This document shows positions 57,797 through 64,000 of a DNA stretch of 64,000 nt, one piece after another; position 1 is the first letter of the stretch, and every line of letters begins with the position of its first letter. Location of the stretch: contig NZ_VFRR01000002.1 in the NCBI RefSeq assembly GCF_006385675.1, forward strand, positions 124,001-188,000, in the 5' to 3' direction. Source of the stretch: Maribrevibacterium harenarium (GTDB taxonomy: Bacteria; Pseudomonadota; Gammaproteobacteria; Pseudomonadales; Marinomonadaceae). Both the position numbers and the translations under genes were made by a program. The notes beneath the pieces were generated by a model. That model ran no database searches and had not been told where the DNA came from. It saw only the letters and a list, made by a program, of their open reading frames with translations.

Positions 57797-60700
57797 ATGA
57801 CCGCAGCCCAGAAAATATTCAAAGTACGCCGCCACTATAACAAGTGGGTCGCTGACCAAACTTTAGAGGATTACGCATTGCGCTATACCTCTAAGCAGGG
57901 TCACACCATGAGTATTGAGCGCATCGGGCATACCGCGTTAGGGGCGGCGGCGTTTCTTGCCTTAGAAGGATTGGCAGCGGTCATCACCCTTAGCTATGGT
58001 TTTACCAATGCTATTGCCGCTATCTTAACCGTGATGGTGCTATTTTTTATCACTGGCTTTCCCATCGCCTATTACTCCGCCAAGCATGGTTTAGATATTG
58101 ATTTGCTGACCCGCGGCGCGGGGTTCGGTTATTTTGGCTCGACCATTACCTCACTGATCTATGCCACCTTCACTTTTATCTTTTTTGCCATTGAAGCGGC
58201 GATACTTGCCTCGGCATTGGAAGTATTACTGGGCATTCCTTTACCCCTTGGTTATGCCCTATCAGCGTTGTTTGTTATCCCTATCGTAACCCATGGCATT
58301 CGAGCGATCAGCCGCTTTCAGAATGGTACCCAGTGGGTGTGGCTGGTGTTGCAATTTGCTGCTTTGGGCGTCGTGGTGACACAGGAATATCAGCATTTTT
58401 CGGCTTGGACGCAGTTTACCCCCAGCCATTTACCGCAAGCATCAGAATTCGACTGGATACTATTTGGGGCGTCAGCGTCCGTGCTGTTTGCCCTAATGGC
58501 ACAAGTTGGCGAGCAGGTAGATTACCTGCGCTTTTTTCCTAAAAAAACGGAACAAAACAAGCGACGTTGGTGGTTTTGGTTGATATTGGCGGGCCCTGGC
58601 TGGGTCTTTATCGGCACGTTGAAAATGCTGCTGGGTTCGTTTTTGGCCTACCTAGCGATCTCGGATGGCGCGACCATGTTACAAGCCACCGACCCAACCT
58701 ATTTGTATCAGCGTATCTTTCTGTTTTTGACAACCTCGCCAACGACAGCGCTTATTTTAGCGGCGGTATTTGTGTTTATTTGTCAGATGAAAATAAACCT
58801 GACCAACGCCTATGCCGGCTCCATCGCATGGTCGAATTTCTTCTCGCGCTTGACCCATTCCCACCCTGGGCGCGTGGTCTGGCTGGTGTTCAACGTGACC
58901 ATTGCCTTGTTACTGATGGAGCTGGGCATCTATCAAGCACTAGGCGCCATCCTAAGTGTATTTGCCATCAGTGCTGTCAGTTGGTTGGGGAGTCTTGCGG
59001 CTGACCTGTTAATCAATAAACCGTTGGGTTTGAGTCCAAACTACGTTGAATTCAAGCGTGCCCATTTGTACGACATTAACCCAGTCGGCACCGGCTCCAT
59101 GCTGATTGCAACCGCATTGGGCTTGCTCAGTTATTTAGGTTTATTTGGCGACGTGGCCAGCAGCTTGTCTCACTTTATTTCGTTGGCAGCGTGTTTTATT
59201 TGCGTGCCGGTCATCGCTTGGCTGACCAAAGGAAAATATTACATCGCCCGGCAAAGCCCAGAGCTGGTGCCTTTGATTCAGATCGAGCAAGCCAAACACC
59301 CCCATAAAACTGTTACGTTGACCTGTGGGATCTGTGAAAACCCCTTTGAACGGGAAGACATGAGTTTCTGCTCTGCCTATCAGCAGCCGATTTGCTCTCT
59401 GTGTTGTTCTCTAGATGTACGTTGCCTAGATAGCTGTAAACCCCAGGCAAGTTTAGCGGAGCAAAGTGATTATTTCTTAAAGCTCTTTCTACCTAAGCGA
59501 CTGGTGCGAGCCATTAGCTCACGGCTAGGCCGATTTGTTACCTTGTTGTTCGTCATTAATGTGATTAATGCAGCATTGATGATGCTCATTTATCGGCAAA
59601 TGGACCCAGTGACAGCGAATGAGGCCGCCTTACTTGAGCAAGCTATGCTGGCATTGTTCTTTACTTTGCTCATTGTTTCTGGGGTTCTATCTTGGTTATT
59701 TCTACTGGCCCATGAAAGTCGAGTAGTGGCGCAAAAAGAATCTAATCGACAGACGCGAAAATTGATGCGTGAGATCGAAGCCCACCAAGAAACAGACCGA
59801 GCACTGCAAGACGCCAAAGAGCAAGCAGAGCGAGCCAATGACGCTAAAACTCGTTATCTTAGTGGCATAAGTCATGAATTACGCACGCCCCTGCAATCTA
59901 TCATCGGCTATGCCCAGCTTCTAGCGGAGAAAGAAAATACCCCTTCGGGTCACCAAAATGGATTGGACATCATTCAACGAAGTGGCTTGTATTTGGCGGA
60001 TTTGATTGAGGGCTTACTCGATATTTCCAAGATCGAAGCGGGGCGCTTTGACCTGTACCGCAATACGGTGGATTTGCCAAACTTGATAGACCAGTTGAAT
60101 AGCATGTTCGCTATGCAAGCACGGGCTAAAGGTATTCATTTTCAAGCGAAAATCCTCGCGCCTTTACCCCATTATGTCGTCACAGATGAAAAACGGTTAC
60201 GGCAAGTTTTGATTAATTTGCTGTCAAATGCGGTGAAATATACGCCAAAAGGGAATGTTTGGTTTGAAGTGAATTATCGTAACCAAGTCGCCGAGTTCGT
60301 CATTCGTGACACCGGTCTTGGCATTAAAGAGACACACTTACAGCGTATCTTTGACCCATTCGAGCGGGTACGGGACGTGAGTACAGCCAATCTTCCCGGA
60401 ACGGGTTTAGGGTTAACCATCGTCAAGCTCCTAACCGAAATTATGGGTGGAGATATCCAAGCTAAGTCTATAGCGGGGGAGGGCAGCGAGTTTCGTGTGA
60501 GCCTCATGTTGCCTTGGGTGAGTCAAGGGGAAACGGGTGCACCGGTATCGAAAAAGATCGTTAGTTATCGTGGCTTCCAGCGTACCATTATGGTGGTGGA
60601 CGATGACCCCGTGGTGCGTGGTCTGCTGGCGGATATTTTGGTGCCAATTGGCTTCAATGTCGTGGAAGCCGCTGATGCACAAGTTTGTTTAAATGACCTG

Positions 60701-61252
60701 GAAGGTTTGTCGCCGGACCTCTTTATCCTTGATGTGACTATGCCGGGAATGGATGGCCTGACATTGGCAAAAACACTGAGAAAGAAAGGCTTCACTACGC
60801 CTATTTTGATGTTGTCTGCCGATGCTCAAGAAAGTCGTCGTAAACCCGAAGAGCAGGGAGCCTTCAATCAATATTTGGTGAAGCCCATTAGGAATAGCGA
60901 CTTGCTGGACGCGATACAGCAATGGCTTGTCGTTGAGTGGGTGTATCAGGAGTCAGAATCGAACCACTTACCGATAGGGGATGAAGTCGTTCCTGTGTTG
61001 GCCGATGAGCGCAGTCTCCCACCAGAACCGACGGATCAACAAGCGCTACCAGCGATACCGGATCATGAGAGTGTCCGTGAACTGCTGGCCTTTGCGGAAA
61101 TGGGCTACAAAAAAGGCGTGCGTCGTGTGCTCGACCAGTTAACCGAGACGCGCATAATCCACGACCGGCATCTACAACAATTAGAAGACCGTTATCTGCG
61201 TTTTCAATTTGATGCTATCGCTGATTATTTAACCGAAAATCGTGGAATTTAG
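57797..61252 (+). CDS. Transporter-like hybrid sensor histidine kinase: NCS1-type permease, Cys-rich module, HisKA/HATPase and receiver
   Basis: A 1151-residue fusion. Residues 1 to about 480 resemble an NCS1 (cytosine/purine permease) domain with about twelve membrane segments (VRRHYNKWVADQTLEDYALR at the start). Residues about 510-550 hold a Cys-rich zinc-finger-like stretch (CGIC...CSAYQQPICSLCC...C). Two more membrane segments and a coiled coil lead to HisKA with SHELRTPL (H693), then HATPase and a receiver (D979 in FILDVTMPG). About 110 further residues follow. It resembles CbrA-style sensors in concept. Its place after ureJ and before a response regulator suggests it senses urea or a purine-derived signal. 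Confidence 0.88.
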   Translation: MTAAQKIFKVRRHYNKWVADQTLEDYALRYTSKQGHTMSIERIGHTALGAAAFLALEGLAAVITLSYGFTNAIAAILTVMVLFFITGFPIAYYSAKHGLDIDLLTRGAGFGYFGSTITSLIYATFTFIFFAIEAAILASALEVLLGIPLPLGYALSALFVIPIVTHGIRAISRFQNGTQWVWLVLQFAALGVVVTQEYQHFSAWTQFTPSHLPQASEFDWILFGASASVLFALMAQVGEQVDYLRFFPKKTEQNKRRWWFWLILAGPGWVFIGTLKMLLGSFLAYLAISDGATMLQATDPTYLYQRIFLFLTTSPTTALILAAVFVFICQMKINLTNAYAGSIAWSNFFSRLTHSHPGRVVWLVFNVTIALLLMELGIYQALGAILSVFAISAVSWLGSLAADLLINKPLGLSPNYVEFKRAHLYDINPVGTGSMLIATALGLLSYLGLFGDVASSLSHFISLAACFICVPVIAWLTKGKYYIARQSPELVPLIQIEQAKHPHKTVTLTCGICENPFEREDMSFCSAYQQPICSLCCSLDVRCLDSCKPQASLAEQSDYFLKLFLPKRLVRAISSRLGRFVTLLFVINVINAALMMLIYRQMDPVTANEAALLEQAMLALFFTLLIVSGVLSWLFLLAHESRVVAQKESNRQTRKLMREIEAHQETDRALQDAKEQAERANDAKTRYLSGISHELRTPLQSIIGYAQLLAEKENTPSGHQNGLDIIQRSGLYLADLIEGLLDISKIEAGRFDLYRNTVDLPNLIDQLNSMFAMQARAKGIHFQAKILAPLPHYVVTDEKRLRQVLINLLSNAVKYTPKGNVWFEVNYRNQVAEFVIRDTGLGIKETHLQRIFDPFERVRDVSTANLPGTGLGLTIVKLLTEIMGGDIQAKSIAGEGSEFRVSLMLPWVSQGETGAPVSKKIVSYRGFQRTIMVVDDDPVVRGLLADILVPIGFNVVEAADAQVCLNDLEGLSPDLFILDVTMPGMDGLTLAKTLRKKGFTTPILMLSADAQESRRKPEEQGAFNQYLVKPIRNSDLLDAIQQWLVVEWVYQESESNHLPIGDEVVPVLADERSLPPEPTDQQALPAIPDHESVRELLAFAEMGYKKGVRRVLDQLTETRIIHDRHLQQLEDRYLRFQFDAIADYLTENRGI

Positions 61253-61308
61253 GGTTGTTTTCACCAAAATATTGCTATGCCAGACCGAATAGATAGGAAT
61301 CCAAAGCC

Positions 61309-62220
61309 ATGAGTGTTACCGAAAAAAGCGATATTGTATTAGTGGTTGACGACTCACCGGATGCACTAAGCCTGATCCATGACACCTTGGAGGCGGCCAA
61401 CATGGAAGTATTAGTAGCGCTCGAAGGGCGGCAAGCCTTAACGATTGCCAAACGGATTCGCCCTGACATCATTTTGCTGGATGCTATCATGCCGAATATG
61501 GATGGGTTTGAAACCTGCCGAGCGCTGCAACAGGACCCCAACTTGTCCAGCATCCCTGTAATTTTTATGACGGGATTGAGTGACACCACGGATATCGTGC
61601 GAGGTCTTGAAGCGGGGGGAGTAGATTACCTCACCAAACCGATTCAACCGAATGAGCTGCTAGCACGTATGCGAGTGCATTTGACGAACGCCAGACGTGC
61701 TCATAACGCCCAAACGGCTTTAGATAGTATTGGGCAGCATTTGATGACCTTTAGTGACTTTGGCGGAATTGCTTGGGCGACTCCTCAGGCTCATGCGTTA
61801 TTGGCCAAAGCTCGCATTACCCCTGCTTGGCAAGTAGAGCAACTTGCTCCCCAAGTGCGTAATTGGTTGGCCCATAAACCAGAAGAAGGCAATTGTCTAA
61901 AACTTAGCGGCTTGGATTATCCGATAGCGCTCAAGTTTATGGGGTACACCGAACAATCCGAAGCGCTCGTTAAATTGGAAGACGGAGATAGATTGACCGG
62001 CCCAGCCTTGTTACGGCAAGAGCTACAATTAACAGAAAGAGAGTCCGAGGTACTGCACTGGCTTGCAAATGGCAAAACCAATCGAGAGATTGCCGAGATT
62101 CTCGAAATGAGCCCGCGCACCGTGAACAAACACTTAGAGCAAATTTTTCCCAAACTGGGCGTCGAAAACCGCACCGCAGCCGCGGGGGTGGCGTTAAGAC
62201 TGATTGCGTCAGCGGTGTAA
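61309..62220 (+). CDS. Response regulator with LuxR-type HTH, partner of the permease-kinase
   Basis: A 303-residue regulator. The receiver domain (about 5-125) has VLVVDDSPDALSLI, phosphoacceptor D58 in IILLDAIMPNMDGF and the switch lysine in DYLTKPIQP. A linker of about 110 residues follows, then a C-terminal LuxR HTH (about 237-300): LTERESEVLHWLANGKTNRE and MSPRTVNKHLEQIFPKLGVE. It lies 56 bp after the kinase, so they are one two-component system. The likely targets are the urt-ure genes; the palindrome at 46120 is a candidate site. Confidence 0.92.
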   Translation: MSVTEKSDIVLVVDDSPDALSLIHDTLEAANMEVLVALEGRQALTIAKRIRPDIILLDAIMPNMDGFETCRALQQDPNLSSIPVIFMTGLSDTTDIVRGLEAGGVDYLTKPIQPNELLARMRVHLTNARRAHNAQTALDSIGQHLMTFSDFGGIAWATPQAHALLAKARITPAWQVEQLAPQVRNWLAHKPEEGNCLKLSGLDYPIALKFMGYTEQSEALVKLEDGDRLTGPALLRQELQLTERESEVLHWLANGKTNREIAEILEMSPRTVNKHLEQIFPKLGVENRTAAAGVALRLIASAV

Positions 62221-62228
62221 ACTTCACG

Positions 62229-62522
62229 CTAAGAGCGTTTTAGCCAATACCCCGGTTTTCTGTGGTTGTGCATGACGGCGACCACAAGAATCTGCTCATT
62301 CATTAGAGTGTAAATAACCGAATAGGGAAAGCGGCTGAGTATGTATCGCCGGTGGCTTTTTCCCATAGGGGGCCAAGTGTTCGGTAAAGCCTGTATGGAA
62401 TGAAAGGCGTCTTCTAACTCTTCAATAAACTTGGTGCCTAGCCCGTTTGATTGGGCTTGATACCATTGAAATGAGTCACTGATTTCAAGTTTTGTATCTG
62501 GGTGAAAACGTAATGGCATCAT
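62229..62522 (-). CDS. ParE/RelE-superfamily toxin
   Basis: A 97-residue toxin of the RelE/ParE fold: MPLRFHPDTKLEISDSFQWY near the start, FIEELEDAFHSIQALPNTWP in the middle and RRYILSRFPYSVIYTLMNEQ, IVVAVMHNHRKPGYW-like end. The C-terminal HNHRKPGYW resembles ParE-like toxins. The ATG at 62522 overlaps the antitoxin stop as ATGA; the frame open to 62555 would overlap it deeply. Mode of action is not deducible. Confidence 0.88.
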   Translation of the reverse strand: MMPLRFHPDTKLEISDSFQWYQAQSNGLGTKFIEELEDAFHSIQALPNTWPPMGKSHRRYILSRFPYSVIYTLMNEQILVVAVMHNHRKPGYWLKRS

Positions 62523-62743
62523 TGCCCGGTAATGTCCTTTTTCATCTCTTCCCAAGTCAGTCCTTTCACTTGGTTGTCTTGTAGTTCTTTTGTTCTAGTT
62601 TCAGCAAGCTGCAACCATTTGCCTTCGATATCGGTGCTATTTTCCGCATCCAGCGATGACAACAAGCAGTGAGCGGCCACGGCCTTCTCTTTTGTGCTTA
62701 ACGCATCGATGTTATCTAGCATGATTTTTAGGGCGTCAGACAT
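62519..62743 (-). CDS. Addiction-module antitoxin (PF09720-like family)
   Basis: A 74-residue protein typical of the putative addiction-module component family partnered with ParE/RelE toxins: NIDALSTKEKAVAAHCLLSS, a central acidic stretch (ENSTDIEGKWLQLAETRT) and GLTWEEMKKDI at the C terminus. AAGGAG precedes the start. It overlaps the toxin by 4 bases. Antitoxins of this type lack a standard DNA-binding fold, and no clear palindrome lies upstream. Confidence 0.85.
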   Translation of the reverse strand: MSDALKIMLDNIDALSTKEKAVAAHCLLSSLDAENSTDIEGKWLQLAETRTKELQDNQVKGLTWEEMKKDITGQ

Positions 62744-62894
62744 AGCATGACTCCTTGTTTTCGGGAGAAAATATCACAAAGGGTAAATATAGCACTCAAT
62801 TCTCTCGTGGGCATAGGCACTAGGCTGAATCGATAGTCTGGAACAGTGTTGGCAATATCGTGACATTTTCCCCACCGTTATGCCGATTTTCTTG

Positions 62895-62900
62895 TATAAT
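62895..62900 (+). promoter_or_regulatory. -10-like TATAAT upstream of yjdM
   Basis: A perfect TATAAT at 62895-62900, about 42 bp ahead of the yjdM start, with no clear -35 at 17 bp. It is a plausible core promoter element. Confidence 0.5.
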
Positions 62901-62941
62901 GCCCGCACTTTTTTTCAGGTTTTTATAGAAGGTTAATTGTT

Positions 62942-63277
62942 ATGAGTCTGCCACCATGCCCAAAATGTAGCTCCGAATACGTTTACGAAGATCAAGCGAT
63001 GCTGATCTGCCCAGAGTGTGGCCACGAGTGGAACCCAAATGAAGTGGCTGTGGATGAAGATGCTTTGATCATCAAAGACTCCAACGGCAACTTGCTTGAA
63101 GAAGGCGATAAAGTCACGCTAATCAAAGACTTAAAAGTAAAAGGGTCTTCTATGGTGTTAAAAGTCGGCACCAAAGCCACCATCAAACGCTTCGTTGATG
63201 GTGACCACGATATTGACTGCAAAGTGGATGGTGCTGGCGATATGATGCTGAAATCTCAGTTTGTGAAGAAAGCGTAA
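62942..63277 (+). CDS. yjdM: Zinc-ribbon protein YjdM (PhnA family)
   Basis: A 111-residue protein with the N-terminal zinc ribbon PCPKCSSEY...[11 protein letters not shown] (four cysteines in two CxxC pairs) and a C-terminal SH3-like barrel ([32 protein letters not shown]). It was once named PhnA but does not belong to phosphonate breakdown in most genomes; its role is unsettled. Terminator-like hairpin follows at 63311. Confidence 0.95.
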   Translation: MSLPPCPKCSSEYVYEDQAMLICPECGHEWNPNEVAVDEDALIIKDSNGNLLEEGDKVTLIKDLKVKGSSMVLKVGTKATIKRFVDGDHDIDCKVDGAGDMMLKSQFVKKA

Positions 63278-63310
63278 TTCCGATTTGCAAATTACATAGA
63301 CAGCACTATA

Positions 63311-63340
63311 AAAAGGGGCGGCCATGAGGTCGCCCTTTTC
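63311..63340. terminator. Bidirectional terminator between yjdM and the TauE-type gene
   Basis: AAAAGGGGCGGCC-ATGA-GGTCGCCCTTTT: a stem of about 12 bp with one bulge, A-run on one side and T-run on the other. It suits both convergent transcripts. Confidence 0.8.
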
Positions 63341-63345
63341 TGTGG

Positions 63346-64000
63346 TCAGTAGCCTAACACCCCAATACTGCCTTTTGCTAGTAAACTCACCCCCGATAAA
63401 ACCAACAAAATCATCGCTAATTGGCGTACGCGCTCCGGTGCAAAGGGCAGGGGAAAACGTTTGATTAATAGGGTGGTGATAAAAACAACAGGGAAGCCAA
63501 TCGCGCTCCAGAGCCACATGTCGTGGGTGATTAAGCCACTGGCTCCGGTGATGCCAACCCGGATGATGCAGGTCAGCCAGAAGATGGTAAGTAAGGTGGC
63601 ACGAATGGTTGCCAGTGACAAAGGCTGTCGATACATCAGGTAGGAGATCGGTGGCCCAGAGGTTGAGAATAATCCCCCCAGCACCCCGGCGATTGCGCCA
63701 CACCACAAATAAGCTTGGTTGGATGCCAAGGGCTGATTGGCGGCCGGTTTAAACCAGCTCAAGGCGCAAGCAGCGATCAAGGTGGCACCTAGTAAAAGTT
63801 GTAGGCCAGCAATGGCGCTATTGCCAAGGTAATCTAATAGCCATACCCCCAAGCCAATCGCCGGGCCACTGGCGATAAAGAAAATCCCAATTTGTCGCCA
63901 CAAGGCATGACGCCATAGACCGCCGATTAAACCAGTGGAGCTATTTACAAAGCTCAGTACACTGACCACAAAGGCCATCATTTCGATGGAGGCGAGGTTA
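63346..64000 (-). CDS. TauE/SafE-family membrane transporter (5' end probably outside window)
   Basis: A membrane protein of at least 211 residues with about six to seven hydrophobic segments, matching the sulfite exporter TauE/SafE family: VLSFVNSSTGLIGGLWRHAL near the visible start and GGLFSTSGPPISYLMYRQPL in the second half, which repeats the first motif. An ATG lies at 63981, but the frame stays open to the window edge (NLASIE upstream), so the true start may be beyond 64000. Substrate unknown; relatives move sulfoacetate, sulfite or other anions. Confidence 0.82.
   Translation of the reverse strand, partial: NLASIEMMAFVVSVLSFVNSSTGLIGGLWRHALWRQIGIFFIASGPAIGLGVWLLDYLGNSAIAGLQLLLGATLIAACALSWFKPAANQPLASNQAYLWCGAIAGVLGGLFSTSGPPISYLMYRQPLSLATIRATLLTIFWLTCIIRVGITGASGLITHDMWLWSAIGFPVVFITTLLIKRFPLPFAPERVRQLAMILLVLSGVSLLAKGSIGVLGY

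Noticed and set aside
1-64000. tRNA, rRNA, CRISPR arrays and phage genes
   Set aside because: None was recognisable on either strand; a covariance-model or repeat search would be needed to exclude small RNAs.

Overview
The window is a chromosomal stretch of a Gammaproteobacterium, probably marine or halophilic. This is judged from the gene families and from GC content that looks near 50% by eye; I cannot name the species. It is almost entirely nitrogen scavenging: agmatine and putrescine breakdown, several polyamine-type ABC importers, and urea uptake and hydrolysis. Four small toxin-antitoxin modules sit between the metabolic operons. I saw no rRNA, tRNA, CRISPR array, transposase or integrase.

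Layout. 0-3 kb: the 3' end of dsbD, then a PNPOx-like flavoprotein gene divergent from a MocR/PdxR regulator. 3-3.8 kb: vapBC. 3.85-9 kb: aguBA (agmatine to putrescine) divergent from puuC-puuB. 8.9-12.2 kb: a DOPA-dioxygenase-like protein, tpm, a GlxA-type regulator, a LysE exporter and a cupin. 12.3-12.9 kb: a ParE/CopG-type module. 12.95-20.2 kb: a LuxR-type regulator divergent from puuA-potFGHI and a class-I glutamine amidotransferase. 20.4-23.5 kb: a secreted Cys-rich unknown, a histidine kinase and a NarL-type response regulator. 23.6-28.4 kb: a second set (TetR, PuuB-like, PuuA-like, PotF-like). 28.5-31.7 kb: ppnP, a lipocalin, a lipoprotein hydrolase, a decayed ORF and a membrane protein. 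31.9-43.3 kb: fdhA, an AraC regulator, a Liv-type ABC operon and a Tat-exported-SBP polyamine-type ABC operon. 43.3-46.1 kb: a DUF4386 protein, and an AbiE-type module lying between two copies of the 3' end of a cupin gene. 46.3-57.7 kb: urtABCDE, ureDABC, ureEFG and ureJ. 57.8-62.2 kb: a permease-histidine kinase fusion and its response regulator. 62.2-64 kb: a ParE/RelE module, yjdM and a TauE-type permease that runs off the window.

How the genes work together. AguA and AguB turn agmatine into putrescine. PotFGHI imports putrescine. PuuA, PuuB and PuuC carry it through the gamma-glutamylated pathway towards gamma-glutamyl-GABA. No recognisable PuuD is present; a non-homologous-looking class-I amidotransferase occupies the expected place. 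UrtABCDE imports urea, urease splits it to ammonia and CO2, and UreJ probably supplies nickel. The permease-kinase and response regulator next door are the obvious candidate urea sensor.

Most worth following up: the AbiE island bounded by a 109-bp duplicated cupin 3' end; the NCS1-permease/zinc-module/hybrid-kinase fusion; the lipocalin leader hairpin that buries its own ribosome binding site; the degenerate signature motif in the LivG-like ATPase; and the paired PuuA/PuuB/PotF paralogue sets.
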